Below, one piece after another: positions 20,395 to 31,545 of a stretch of DNA of 64,000 nt (the stretch's first letter is position 1; the number at the start of each line of letters is the position of its first letter). The notes under the pieces are model-generated. The model did not search any database and was not told the origin of the DNA. It worked only from the letters and a program-made list of their open reading frames with translations. The stretch lies in contig CM030363.1 in NCBI GenBank assembly GCA_017893485.1, forward strand, positions 175,245,744-175,309,743. Reading direction: 5' to 3'. The position numbers were made by a program, and so were the translations under genes. This stretch comes from Hemerocallis citrina. Taxonomy: Eukaryota; Streptophyta; Magnoliopsida; Asparagales; Asphodelaceae.

Positions 20395-23274
20395 TGTAAC
20401 GCCCCGAATCCCAAATACACTGAATTCGAGATGTTCTACAGGATCTTTTCACTTTCTACAGTACAATTTTACAAGGAATTTAAACTTTTCACTTTACATC
20501 AGAGTTACATCATATATTACATTTTCATTTGCACAGCGGAAGTAAAAATATACAATATTTGAATAAATACACAACAACATGGTAAAATCTTTATGCATCC
20601 ATTCCTTTTTAACCTGTCATTTATCCTGCATACAAAACTGTGGGTACGTCAGTTTATTCAACCGACAATAACTATACATGGCCATCCTCTCTATGCCAAA
20701 AACAGTATAACGATTCTCATTTCTTAACAGATCACAAACTTGTTCACATAACAAAGTAAGGGGGAAAATCTTAATGATGTCGTATCGTGATCGTGCACTT
20801 AATCCTTAATACAATTAGTTAATTAGATGACACTAATGTGCACTTGTTCGGATTCTATGCATCCCATACTACATAGGTCCGAGGGCAAGCCTCTTAATCG
20901 TTCTTCATTTTTGTAGGGTTCAATCCCTCGCCATGACTTAATCTACTACTGTAATTAAGGTGAGTATCCTAGATGATCTATGAGTACAAGCACGTGCACT
21001 GGACCCTGGAGGGGAACCCCACGCCATGTCTTGACTCATCAAGCATGCATTCTGTGGCAATTCAGTCTCCTCCCTGAACACGATCCTCTTGCAGTCATCA
21101 AACATCCCACAAGTGTGGCTAAAGTTTGATCATTACTGAGTTGTGCCCACGCCATGTCTTGACTCATCAAGCATGCATTCTGTGGCTCACACACCCGCAC
21201 CGTAAACTCTAGTTCTCATACTTATGTTTTCTCACACTTTCATCACATCTCCACTATGTACTAATTATTAGAATCATGAATAAAATCAAAGCTCTAGAGT
21301 TAGCCTCTCCACTAAACCGGACTTATTCATTTCATTCTCACATAACCAACCTTGGTCTTCTTTTTAATTTCATTTAATTTCCATTGCCGGGGGAGACTTA
21401 GCTACTCTTTTGTTCAATTTCCAATTCACAATTTCTAATTGAGCACTTCTAACTCATGAATTCATTTTCATTGCCTCAGCATATCATGTTCTTAACTTTC
21501 ATATTCATGGAATTCTCCATTCAAAACTATGATTCTTTTCATGTAAATTTTCAATTCAAAACTATGATTCATTCCATGTAAAGTTCATGCAACAACAAAA
21601 TAGAGTTTATCAACATCAACCACGAAGTTCACAATCTTCAATATAAACTGAAATAAGATTCCCTGACATATCAAAAGACACTCTGGACAGTCGTCTTGGA
21701 ACATTCCAGTCGACTTGTACAGTCGATTCAAGTTCTTTGTAAACACTCGGGAGAGTCAACTGCTACACATGGCCAGTCGGCTGTCCCGCAACTTCCTATG
21801 TTCAGAAGTCATTCACATGACAGTCGACTGTCAACAAATCAGTCGTCTGTCCCATGAATGACTTCTGAACATAGGAAGTTGCGGGACAGCCGACTGGCCA
21901 TGTGCAGCAGTCGACTCTCCGAGTGTTTACGAAGAACTTGAATCGACTGTACAAGTCGACTGGAATGTTCCAAGACGACTGTCCAGAGTGTCTTTTGATA
22001 TGTCAGAGAATCTTATTTCAGTTTATATTGAAGATTGTGAACTTCGTGGTTGATGTTGATAAAATCTATTCTGTTGTTGCATGAACTTTACATGGAATGA
22101 ATCATAGTTTTGAATTGAAAATTTACATGAAATGAATCATAGTTTTGAATGGAGAATTACATGAATATGAAAGTTAAGAACATGATATGCTGAGGCAATG
22201 AAAATGAATTCATGAGTTAGAAATGCTCAATTAGAAATTGTGAATTGGAAATTGAACAAAAGAGTAGCTAAGTCTCCCCCGGCAATGGAAATTAAATGAA
22301 ATTGAAAAGAAGACCAAGGTTGGTTATGTGAGAATGAAATGAATAAGTCCGGTTTAGTGGAGAGGCTAACTCTAGAGCTTTGATTTTATTCATGATTCTA
22401 ATAATTAGTACATAGTGGAGATGTGATGAAAGTGAGAGAAAACATAAGTATGAGAACTAGAGTTTACGGTGCGGGTGTGTGAGCCACAGAATGCATGCTT
22501 GATGAGTCAAGACATGGCGTGGGCACAACTCAGTAATGATCGGACTTTAGCCACGCTTGTGGGATGTTTGGTGACTGCAAGAGGATCGTGTTCAGGGAGG
22601 AGGCTGAATTGCCACAGAATGCATGCTTGATGAGTCAAGACATGGCGTGGGGTTCCCCTCCACGGTCCAGTGCATGTGCTTGTACTCATAGATCATCTAG
22701 GATACTCACCGTAATTACAGTAGTAGATTAAGTCATGGCGAGGGATTGAACCCTACAAAAATGAAGAACGATTAAGAGGCTTGCCCTCGGACCTATGTAG
22801 TATGGGATGCATAGAATCCGAACAAGTGCGCATTAGTGTCATCTAATTAACTAATTGCATTAAGGATTAAGTGCACGATCACGACACGACATCATTAAGA
22901 TTTTCCCCCTTACTTTGTTATGTGAACAAGTTTGTGATCTGTTAAGAAATGAGAATCGTTATACTGTTTTTGGCATAGAGAGGATGGCCATGTATAGTTA
23001 TCGTCAGTTGAATAAACTGACGTACCCACAACTTTGTATGCAGGATAAATGACATGTTAAAGAGGAATGGATGCATAAAGATTTTACCATGTTGTTGTGT
23101 ATTTATTCGAATGTTGTATATTTTTACTTCCGCTGTGCAAATAAAAATATAATATATGATGCAACTCTGATGTAAAGTGAAAAGTTTAAATTCCTTGTAA
23201 AATTGTACTGAAGAAAGTGAAAAGATCCTGTAGAACATCTCGAATTCAGTGTATTTGGGATTCGGGGCGTTACA
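20395..23274. repeat. Palindromic 5' LTR of the Tekay-like element (inverted 20395-21853, forward 21854-23274)
   Basis: 20395-21853 is the reverse complement of the last 1.47 kb of the 3' LTR and ends exactly at the LTR terminus (TGTAACGCCCC, complement of GGGGCGTTACA). 21854-23274 is the forward last 1.43 kb. The two arms differ by roughly four percent by eye. The joint CTGTCCC|ATGAATGAC lies inside the LTR, with no U3 or TATA box on the forward side. The outer end is flanked by the target duplication. Confidence 0.9.
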
Positions 23275-23277
23275 GAG

Positions 23278-23291
23278 TGGTATCAGAGCCA
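23278..23291 (+). promoter_or_regulatory. Primer-binding site, initiator Met-tRNA type
   Basis: TGGTATCAGAGCCA, three bases after the LTR end, is complementary to the 3' end of plant initiator methionine tRNA and marks where minus-strand DNA synthesis starts. Confidence 0.9.
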
Positions 23292-23444
23292 CGCTTTCTA
23301 CGCTTTCCCTGTTGGTACAAATTTATAAGGAATGACACCCTAGAAGTGGACATTAGAGTGTGTGTCTGAGTTTAGAGATTTAAATGTAAGTGACTTACAT
23401 TTGTGTTGCTCTAAGATTTATGCTTCTTCCTCTCTATTTCTAAG

Positions 23445-23870
23445 ATGGCTGATCACTTCGACCCTGCTGGAGACGACGACTGGCATATCATTGAGGAAGA
23501 GTACCATCCTGGACAAGCTGATTCTGAGGACGAGTATCACCCTGGGCAAGCAGATTCTGATGAGGAGTAGTGGCCTGAATCTCGAGAGATTACCCCACCT
23601 CCAGATTCATCTGACGATTCTTCTTCCGATGAAGAAGAGGGACCAGTTCTGAATAGTACTGTGGCTTCTCTTCAGAGGCAGGTGGAGACCCTGTGAGAGA
23701 GAGTCAGAGTATTGGAAGCTCAGCTGGCGGAGCGGAAGGATGACTTTTCTGTTCTCAGTCACCGGGTATGGGAACTTGAGAAGAGAAAGAACCTGACTGA
23801 TGTGCTGAAGGATGAAGTTGATGAACTACGGGGAGAACTTCGAGAAGCGAAGAGGAACCGTAGGAGTTAG
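23445..23870 (+). pseudogene. Small acidic/coiled-coil gene upstream of gag in the chromovirus, two stops
   Basis: From the ATG at 23445 one frame runs 141 codons to a TAG at 23868, interrupted only by TAG (23568-23570) and TGA (23694-23696). The N-terminus is acidic with a repeated EYHPGQADS phrase. The middle is Ser/Asp/Glu-rich (PPPDSSDDSSSDEEEG). The C-terminal half is a charged helix with heptads (TVASLQRQVETL, RVRVLEAQLAERKDD, LKDEVDELRGELREAKR). It lies between the primer site and gag, with no counterpart I know of in ordinary chromoviruses. One consistent frame with a domain-like layout suggests a gene recently broken by two point mutations. Function unknown. Confidence 0.6.
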
Positions 23871-24012
23871 ATTGTTGTAGCTGCTATTTCTTTTATTCTG
23901 ATGTCAAAAATGTTTTAATTCGAATGTATAAAGTTTGGAATTCAATGAAATGCAAGTTGATTTAAAATTCTTGTCTTATACTTCGAATTTAACGGATCCT
24001 TTGCATCAGAAT

Positions 24013-25017
24013 ATGTCGAGAAGAGGAGCTAAGAATGGGGAAGGTTTGGATCTGGAGACTGAACTTGCAAGAGTCTACCAGACGCTTAATGCAGTGGCTA
24101 TGAATCAAGGAAGGGGGCCGGTGAATCCAGTGCCAGAGGCGATTAAGCTAGTGGAATTATTCAAGAGAATGAAACCACCGGTATTCGAGGGAAAGTCAGA
24201 CCCAGATGCGGCTGACGACTGGATCCGTCAAGTGGAGACAATCTTTGAGGTGTTGGAGACCCCGGAAGGCAGCAAGGTCAAGTTGGCGACTTTGCAATTC
24301 GAGAAGGATGCGGCTGTTTGGTGGCAGTCGATGAAGAGGACCATGGGAGGCATGTTGCTTGGCTGGGAGGAATTTCTGGAAGAATTCCGCAGTCACTATT
24401 TCCCCTCCGATGTTCAGGAGAAGAAGGCAATGGAGTTTCTGTCACTTCAGCAAGGCAGCATGTCAGTGAGGGAGTATGAGACTAAGTTTACTCAGCTCTC
24501 TAGGTATGCTCCAGAACTGGTGATGGATGAGGCGAAGAAGGCTCGTAAGTTCGAGCATGGGCTGAGACCAAGCTTGAGATCCCGGATGATACCTCTTGGT
24601 ATCAGGCGATTTGACAAGTTGGTCAAGAAGGCAGCAGCAACGGAGGCGGATATGGAGCAGTTCCATGTTGTTCAGAACCACAGGAACAACTGGCAGTCTG
24701 GAAAGAGGCCTGCACATTCTGGGAGTTTCAAGGGCCAACCATCTGTACAGAGGTTCAAACCGACAGGGGCGAACGCTGTTAGTGTAGTTGGAGGACCTGG
24801 GAACAATGTGGTGAGACCTCCTACGGTGACTTGCTTCAACTGTGGTGAAATGGGACATTACCAATCTCAATGTCTCAAACCACGAAAGGGGAGTAGCAAT
24901 GCACCAGCGCAGCAGACTGGGAAGAGGCCGTACCAATCAGGGCGAGTATTTGCCTTGACGGAAGCTGATACTGATGAGGTTGATCATGTCATCACTGGTA
25001 CGAGGGCTGATGTTTAG
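24013..25017 (+). CDS. Chromovirus gag (capsid and nucleocapsid), intact frame
   Basis: The likely start is the ATG at 24013 (MSRRGAKNGEGLDLETELAR); an upstream in-frame ATG at 23935 would add 26 residues of less typical sequence. The retrotransposon-gag domain occupies about residues 60-220: FKRMKPPVFEGKSDPDAADD, WWQSMKRTMGG, FRSHYFPSDVQEKKAMEF and QLSRYAPELV. A basic stretch follows, then a CCHC zinc knuckle, CFNCGEMGHYQSQC. About 334 residues, normal for the family. Gag forms the particle and binds the RNA. The frame ends in a TAG at 25015-25017 and the pol part continues in the same frame, so it is either a mutated single gag-pol frame or a readthrough arrangement. Confidence 0.9.
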   Translation: MSRRGAKNGEGLDLETELARVYQTLNAVAMNQGRGPVNPVPEAIKLVELFKRMKPPVFEGKSDPDAADDWIRQVETIFEVLETPEGSKVKLATLQFEKDAAVWWQSMKRTMGGMLLGWEEFLEEFRSHYFPSDVQEKKAMEFLSLQQGSMSVREYETKFTQLSRYAPELVMDEAKKARKFEHGLRPSLRSRMIPLGIRRFDKLVKKAAATEADMEQFHVVQNHRNNWQSGKRPAHSGSFKGQPSVQRFKPTGANAVSVVGGPGNNVVRPPTVTCFNCGEMGHYQSQCLKPRKGSSNAPAQQTGKRPYQSGRVFALTEADTDEVDHVITGTRADV

Positions 25018-27211
25018 TGGTTTTTGTCATTTCTTCTTCCCGCTCATATTGTGAAACTGTTATGTAATGGTGTGTATTATGTAACAGGAGAACTCTATCT
25101 TAATGGAATGAAAGCTGTTGTATTGTTCGATATTGGATCCTCTCATACTTTTGTGTCTCCTAAATTTGCTAAAGTGTTGGGAGTGGAACCAAAGATCTTT
25201 CCAGGCAAGATCTTAGCAGTAGCTACTCCGTCAGGAGAAACTTTGACCACTGATCGGTATTATGCTGATTGCGATATTGTAATTGGAGATCGAGTCTTTG
25301 GCATTGATCTGATCGAGCTGACTATCTTGGGAGTCGATGTTATCATTAGCATTGATTGGATGTCGGTGTACAGTGCAAGCATCGAGTGCAAGACCAAGAC
25401 GGTAATAGTGAAGGCTCCAGGTGGACCTGAAGTCACTTTCCAAGGGAAGCAGAAGTGTTCTAATCTGGTGGCAACTATCCGCAAGGAAGAGACTGCTGTG
25501 GAATTGCAAGGGATTCCTGTGGTTCGGGACTATCCGACTGTGTTCTTGGATGATTTTCCTGGGTTACCCCCGCATCGTGATGTGGAGTTCAGCATCATTG
25601 TTCAACCGGGAAGTGCACCCATTTCTAAGGCACCGTATAGGATGGCTCCAGTGGAACAGGATGAGGTAAAACGGCAGATTGAGGAACTGTTGGAGAAAGG
25701 CTTTATTCAACCTAGTGCGTCACCTTGGGGAGCACCAGTGCTTTTGGTAAAGAAGAAGGATGGATCGATGAGAATGTGTATCGATTACCGGGAGCTGAAT
25801 AAGGTCACTGTTCAGAATAAGTATCCGATTCCTCAAATTGATGACTTGTTCGATCATCTACAAGGATCAGCTATTTTCTCCAAAATAGATCTTCGATCAG
25901 GTTACCACCAAGTTCGAGTGAAAGCTGAAGATGTGCATAAAACTGCATTTAGAACTCGACATGGGCATTACGAATTCTTAGTTATGCCATTTGGAGTGAC
26001 GAATGCACCCGCAATCTTCATGGATTTGATGAACAGAGTTCTGAGGCCGTTCATTGATTCTTTCGTCGTGGTGTTTATCGACGATATTCTCGTGTACTCC
26101 AAGTCAGAGGAGGAGCACACCGAGCATCTGGCAGCAGTTTTGAAGAAGCTGGAAGAGCAGAAGTTGTATGCCAAGTTATCCAAGTGTGATTTCTGGAAAT
26201 CTGAAGTAGCATTCCTAGGTCACATCCTTTCTAAGGAGGAAGTGACAACTGACCCTCAGAAGATAGAGGCAGTGAGAGATTGGGCTAGGCCTACTACAGT
26301 GAAGGAAGTCAGAAGTTTTCTTGGGATGACTGGATACTACAGGAGATTCATTCGAGGTTATGCTCAGATAGCCGTGCCGCTTACTGGACAGACCAAGAAG
26401 AATGTGAGCTTCAAGTGGACTGAGCAATGTGAGGTGAGCTTTCAGGAGTTGAAAGAGAAGCTGACTACTGCACCTGTCCTTGCTTTACCTAGAGCAGGTG
26501 TTAAGTATGATGTTTATAGCGATGCTTCACATCGTGGGCTTGGTTGTGTCTTAATGCAAGAGGGAAGAGTAATCGCTTATGGGTCTAGGCAACTACGACC
26601 ACATGAGAAAAATTACCCGACTCATGATCTGGAATTGGCTGCGATTATCTTTGCTTTGAAGCAATGGAGGCACTATGTCTACGGTGAGAAGTTGAACATG
26701 TACATGGACCACAAGCGCTTGAAGTATATATATCAGCAGAGGGATCTGAATCTGAGGCAGCGAAGATGGTTGGAAGTGCTCGAGGATATGCGACCTGAGA
26801 TCAAGTATCATCCTGGGAAGGCTAACGTTATTGCTGATGCACTTAGTCGCAAGAGCAGTTTGGCCAGTTTGATTACAACTCAGAAGCATCTGATTGAGGA
26901 GCTGGACCGAGCAGGTATTGAGGTTGTCTTGCAAAGATTGGGAGGATCTTTGGCTCAGTTGAGGCTTCAGCCTACTTTGAATGCAAGGATCATTGCAAGT
27001 CAGAAAGTTGATGCTGATATTTTGGAGATGAAAGAGCAGGTTGGGGCTGGCAGGTTGCCCGGATTTCAAATCAGGGATGGAGTGCTGTGGTTCGGAGATA
27101 GACTGTGTGTTCCAAATCAGGCGGACCTGAAGGAGAGTATTCTTCAGGAGGCGCATGCTACTCTTCTGTCTGTACATCCTGGGAGTACTAAGATGTACAA
27201 AGACATCAAAA
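25018..27211 (+). pseudogene. Chromovirus pol part 1: protease, RT, RNase H and integrase zinc-finger start
   Basis: In frame with gag after one TAG. The protease core reads [15 protein letters not shown], with Ile where the catalytic triad D-T-G has Thr, so it is probably dead. RT follows (about 25640-26280): [60 protein letters not shown] and the catalytic [13 protein letters not shown]. Thumb: [15 protein letters not shown] and [20 protein letters not shown]. RNase [33 protein letters not shown] and [13 protein letters not shown]-type loss in protease and an extra A in the run at 27208-27211 are the clear defects; the extra base shifts the frame into a stop at 27250-27252. Confidence 0.92.
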
Positions 27212-28402
27212 CAGCATTTCTGGTGGTCAGGTTTGAAGCGGGATGTGGCTGAATTTGTGGCGAAGTGTGAGGTTTGTCAGCAAGTCAAAGCTGAAAATCA
27301 GAGACCCGGAGGTCTATTACAGCCGTTACCTATTCCGAAATGGAAGTGGGATAACATCAGTATGGATTTCATTACGGGATTGCCTAAGAGTCCTAAAGGC
27401 AATGATGCGATTTGGGTTATAGTCGATCGACTGACCAAGTCCACTTACTTTTTGGCGATGAAACTCACTGCTTCGATGGACAAGTTGGCTGAGTTGTATG
27501 TTAGCGAGATCGTCCGGCTTCATGGTGTTCCCTCAACTATTGTGTCTGATCGAGATGCGCGGTTTACTTCGCATTTCTGGAGGAGTCTTCAGACAGCTTT
27601 GGGTACCAAGACAGATTTCAGCACTGCTTTTCATCCGCAAACCGATGGGCAGACCGAGAGAGTCAATCGTATTCTTGAGGATGTGCTTAGGTGTTGTATA
27701 CTAGACTTTGGAGGCAGTTGGGAAAGGCATTTACCCTTGGTAGAGTTTGCCTACAACAACAGTTTTCAGGCTAGCATTGGGATGGCGTCGTACGAAGCTT
27801 TGTATGGCAGGAAGTGCAGGACTCCTGTTTGTTGGTATGAAGTTGGGGAGCGTCAGTTGTTTGGTCCTGAGCTTGTGCAGCAAACTTCTGAGAAGATTGT
27901 TCTGATCAGGAAAAGATTGGTGGAAGCTCAGAGCAGGCAGAAAAGCTATGCAGACAACCGGAGAAGGGACCTTGAGTTTGAGGTTGGTGACTTCGTCTTT
28001 TTGAAAGTATCACCCAGTAAAGGTGTGGTTCGATTTGGCAAAGGCTGGAAGTTAGCCCCGAGGTTTATAGGCCCGTATAAGATATTGAAAAGGATCGGGA
28101 AAACTGCTTACCGGCTTGAATTACCGGAAGAGTTGTCTCAGGTGCACAATGTCTTTCATGTGTCTATGCTGAGAGGTTATATTCCAGATCCGAGTCATCA
28201 TTTGCCTGAAGTGCCGGAAGGTTCGCAGTTGGATCTGAATTACATCGAGTCTCCTGTCGAGATTGTTGATCATCGAGAAAAAGTCTTGAGAAATAAGACG
28301 ATACCGATGGTCAAGGTAGTCTGGAGAAACCATCTGGTTGAAGAGGCTACTTGGGAATCTGAGGAAAGGATGTTGAAGAATTATCCTGAGCTTTTTGCTT
28401 AA
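27212..28402 (+). CDS. Chromovirus integrase with C-terminal chromodomain
   Basis: The frame resumes at [16 protein letters not shown] after the single-base insertion. The zinc finger has [10 protein letters not shown] upstream and CEVCQQVK here. The catalytic D-D-E triad is visible in [24 protein letters not shown] and [14 protein letters not shown]. The GPY/F-type module reads [20 protein letters not shown], followed by [20 protein letters not shown]. The last 55 residues ([18 protein letters not shown] to [16 protein letters not shown]) form a chromodomain-like end. In chromoviruses this module helps guide insertion to particular chromatin. The stop is a TAA at 28400-28402. The frame is intact on its own but would need the upstream shift corrected to be expressed. 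Confidence 0.92.
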   Translation, partial: QHFWWSGLKRDVAEFVAKCEVCQQVKAENQRPGGLLQPLPIPKWKWDNISMDFITGLPKSPKGNDAIWVIVDRLTKSTYFLAMKLTASMDKLAELYVSEIVRLHGVPSTIVSDRDARFTSHFWRSLQTALGTKTDFSTAFHPQTDGQTERVNRILEDVLRCCILDFGGSWERHLPLVEFAYNNSFQASIGMASYEALYGRKCRTPVCWYEVGERQLFGPELVQQTSEKIVLIRKRLVEAQSRQKSYADNRRRDLEFEVGDFVFLKVSPSKGVVRFGKGWKLAPRFIGPYKILKRIGKTAYRLELPEELSQVHNVFHVSMLRGYIPDPSHHLPEVPEGSQLDLNYIESPVEIVDHREKVLRNKTIPMVKVVWRNHLVEEATWESEERMLKNYPELFA

Positions 28403-28499
28403 TTGTATCTTTGTATCTTTTGTTCTTGTTGTTGTGTTTTCTGTTTTTCTCGCTCTTGACTGTAGTTCCGGGGATGGAACTATTCTAAGGAGGGAGTGT
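28403..28499 (+). other. 3' untranslated end with polypurine tract of the chromovirus
   Basis: After the integrase stop, the purine run AAGGAGGGAG (28487-28496) ends three bases before the LTR start and is the likely plus-strand primer. Confidence 0.75.
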
Positions 28500-29368
28500 T
28501 GTAATACCCTGATTTTTAAATATATGAAAATTATTTATTTTTGCACGCAGTGTGCACGTGTAATATTTTGGCTATTATTTTCAACATGATGAATAAGAAT
28601 ATTGTTTTCTATAAAGCATTTTTACTAAAGCCCAAATGTTAATTTACTTATTTTTCTTTTAAATATTATCTTGGCCCAATTAATTTAAGCCCATGGAACT
28701 AATCTTTTATTCTCTACAACTTGTAGTGTGTAGCATTTCTTTTTTTTTTCTTTTAGACATGTCATTGTGTACAAGTTCTTGTAGGGTGATTTGTGCATAC
28801 ACGTGCATGCTGCATACACGTGCAGAACACACCCTTTTGTTGGCCGGATTGGGTAGAGAAGTGGGTGAGAGTTGTGGGTGGTTATTTAGGGTGTGGGTGG
28901 TTATCACAACTCCCTAGTGCATCCTAGTCCTTGATCCAATAACCATCTACTGAATCCTAGCCCTCCATCTCACTCCATTTGGGGTATAAATACCCCCTCT
29001 CATTCATTGGTTCTTTTACATTAAAGGTTATTTTGTAAGAGAACTATTATTGAGAGAGAGTTGTGTGTGCTTTTTGTGGAGTCCGAGCATCATCTTCTGG
29101 AGATTTTCGGCAAGGAGCAAGGAGCAAGGAGCAAGGAGTGCTGCATTGCATTAAGGAATTTCTCTGGAGTTCGATTATTTCGTCAATAAGGTGGGTGTTT
29201 CTCAGGACTTCTAGTGTAGAAAATATGCCATGATTATGATGATTGTTATTATGCTTATGAGAAGTAAATTCAAACGTATTAGATTGCCTGAGTATGTTTA
29301 TGATGATAATTGTGAAATACTAATAGTGTAATAACGACATTGTAAACAAGAACAAAATGGGTCGGTAC

Positions 29369-30136
29369 AGTCGACTGTCGCATGTACAAGTCGACTAGTA
29401 CGAGGCGAATATCTTCATGATTTGATAATGTACATGTATGTGAAACAGAAGTAATAGTACGATTGCTAAATTCATATTCCCCCATGTTACATATGATGGA
29501 GGAAATGTGAACGGATGAAAAGAACTAGTGATGATTAATAAGACTGAGAATGACTAGTGCAGTCGACTGAGGATAAGAACAGTCGACCGATGCATTGATT
29601 AAACTATGAATGTCGCTGTACTTCCATGAAATAAGATATTTCCATTGTGACTGTCCTAGTGTAATACATAAAATTAATATTTCATCTCTCCAAGAAAGTT
29701 ATGAACAAGTGTAAATGCATGTTTAAACACTTCCTTGAAAAGACAATATTAGTGACTTGAAATTCCATATTGCGATGTTACTGAACAGTAAGAAATTACA
29801 TGTTTATGCAGCATGAATATAAATATGTATATTGTAATTTGATACCATGATGCATGTGAATGTAAGAACTGTTGGGAAGATGATCCCTTAATTTGAAATG
29901 TGAACCTGTCCAGTCAACTAATGCGAATAGCAAGTCGACTGAGCTGAACATGGATATGTACTGTTAAGAACGGGACAGACGACTGATTTGTTGACAGTCG
30001 ACTGTCATATGAATGACTTCTGAACATAGGAAGTTGCGGGACAGCCGACTGGCCATGTGCAGCAGCCGACTCTCCCGAGTGTTTACAAAGAACTTGAATC
30101 GACTGTACAAGTCGACTGGAATGTTCCAAGACGACT
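29369..30136. repeat. Paired AGTCGACT palindromes in the chromovirus LTR
   Basis: Exact AGTCGACT occurs at 29369, 29389, 29561, 29933, 29996 and 30110. One-base variants complete pairs at 29581, 29912, 29977, 30043/30064, 30097 and 30129. Distances within pairs are mostly 19-21 bp. All lie downstream of the TATA box and so in the transcribed part. Because the motif is its own reverse complement, each pair can fold into an 8-10-bp stem in RNA. Confidence 0.85.
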
Positions 30137-30839
30137 GTCCAGAGTGTCTTTTGATATGTCAGAGAATCTTATTTCAGTTTATATTGAAGATTGTGAACTT
30201 CGTGGTTGATGTTGATAAACTCTATTCTGTTGTTGCATTAACTTTACATGGAATGAATCATAGTTTTGAATTGAAAATTTACATGAAATGAATCATAGTT
30301 TTGAATGGAGAATTACATGAATATGAAAGTTAAGAACATGATATGCTGAGGCAATGAAAATGAATTCATGAGTTAGAAATGCTCAATTAGAAATTGTGAA
30401 TTGGAAATTGAACAAAAGAGTAGCTAAGTCTCTCCCGGTAATGGAAATTAAATGAAATTGAAAAGAAGACCAAGGTTGGTTATGTGAGAATGAAATGAAT
30501 AAGTCCGGTTTAGTGGAGAGGCTAACTCTAGAGCTTTGATTTTATTCATGATTCTAATAATTAGTACATAGTGGAGATGTGATGAAAGTGAGAGAAAACA
30601 TAAGTATGAGAACTAGAGTTTACGGTGCGGGTGTGTGAGCCACAGAATGCATGCTTGATGAGTCAAGACATGGCGTGGGCACAACTCAGTAATGATCGGA
30701 CTTTAGCCACGCTTGTGGGATGTTTGGTGACTGCAAGAGGATCGTGTTCAGGGAGGAGGCTGAATTGCCACAGAATGCATGCTTGATGAGTCAAGACATG
30801 GTGTGGGGTTCTCCTCCAGGGTCCAGTGCACGTGCTTGT

Positions 30840-31060
30840 ACTCATAGATCATCTAGGATACTCACCGTAATTACAGTAGTAGATTAAGTCATGACGAGGA
30901 ATTGAACCCTACAAAAATGAAGAACGATTAAGAGGCTTGCTCTCGGACCTATGTAGTATGGGATGCATAGAATCCGAACAAGTGTGCATTAGTGTCATGT
31001 AAATTAAATAATTGCATTAAGGATTAAGTGCACAATCACAACACGACATCATTAAGATTT
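30840..31060 (+). promoter_or_regulatory. Conserved U5 block shared by all the 3-kb LTRs
   Basis: This block contains AGGATACTCACCGTAATTAC, GGATTGAACCCTACAA-type and TAAGAGGCTTGC words, CTCGGACCTATGTAGTATGG, and GCATTAGTGTCAT. It recurs almost unchanged at 22680-22900, 32515-32720, 46045-46240 and 59090-59300, and inverted at 20760-21010, although surrounding LTR sequence differs strongly. Such constraint suggests a needed cis-acting RNA or DNA element. I do not recognise it as a known signal. Confidence 0.6.
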
Positions 31061-31443
31061 CCCTCTTTTCTTTTATTTTGAATGTGAACAAGTTTGTGAT
31101 CTGTTAAGAAATGAGAATCGTCATACTGTTTCTGGCATAGAGAGGATGGCCATGTATAACTATCGTCGGTTGAATAAACTGACGTACCCACAGTTTTGTA
31201 TGCAGGACAAATTACATGTTAAAGGGGAATAGATGCATAAAGATTTTACCATGTTGTTGTACATTTTTGTAAATGTTGTAAATTTTTACTTCCGCTGTGC
31301 AAATGAAAAGTGTAATATATGATGTAAACTCTGATGTAAAGTGAAAAGTTTAAATTCCTTGTAAAGTTGTACTGAAGAAAGTGAAAAGATCCTGTAGAAC
31401 ATCTCGAATTCAGTGTATTTGGGATTCGGGGCGTTACAGATAG

Positions 31444-31545
31444 TGAGCCATAGTGGCCTTTCTGGTCTTCGGTGGTGCCTTAAGGCAGTTACTGTGGCAA
31501 TGGCGCGGGCGGTTTGATGGGTTCAAATCTGACCTTGCCCACTTT
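31444..31545 (+). ncRNA. tRNA-like module 2 in LTR HL1
   Basis: GAGCCATAGTGGCC (A-box-like) and TGGGTTCAAATCTGACC (B-box-like) lie about 75 bp apart, with ACTGTGGC between them. Before the Tekay insertion it lay about 140 bp after module 1. It aligns in position with 58045-58100 in the LTR at 48588-59674. It is not a complete tRNA. Confidence 0.4.

Larger units (their letters stand above)
20395..31438 (+). mobile_element. Ty3/gypsy chromovirus (Tekay/Del-like) with palindromic 5' LTR
   Basis: An 11.0-kb element between perfect GATAG duplications (20390-20394 and 31439-31443). The order is a palindromic 5' LTR, Met-tRNA primer site, a small broken coiled-coil gene, gag, protease-RT-RNase H, integrase with chromodomain, polypurine tract and a full 2.94-kb 3' LTR. 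Long LTRs, a C-terminal chromodomain and the integrase wording fit the Tekay/Del chromoviruses. Coding damage is light: a TAG between gag and pol, one A insertion, and a changed protease active site. The missing U3 at the 5' end means it probably cannot be transcribed from its own promoter. It interrupts LTR HL1. Confidence 0.9.
28500..31438 (+). repeat. 3' LTR of the Tekay-like element, complete
   Basis: A 2939-bp LTR from TGTAATACCCTG to GGGGCGTTACA. The TATA box GTATAAATACCCC is at 28984-28996, so the transcript would start near 29010-29020. The leader has GGTGGGTGTTTCTCAGG. The transcribed region carries many AGTCGACT palindromes (29369-30117), an internally repeated block with TGATGAGTCAAGACATGG (twice, about 130 bp apart), and a strongly conserved U5 block (30840-31060). 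GATAG follows. Confidence 0.93.

Noticed and set aside
20395..23274. Fold-back sequencing or assembly chimera as the cause of the palindromic 5' LTR
   Set aside because: The arms differ by a few percent, the outer end is exactly the LTR terminus, and a perfect target duplication includes it. Not fully excluded without reads, but unlikely; the same reasoning applies to 6952-7379.
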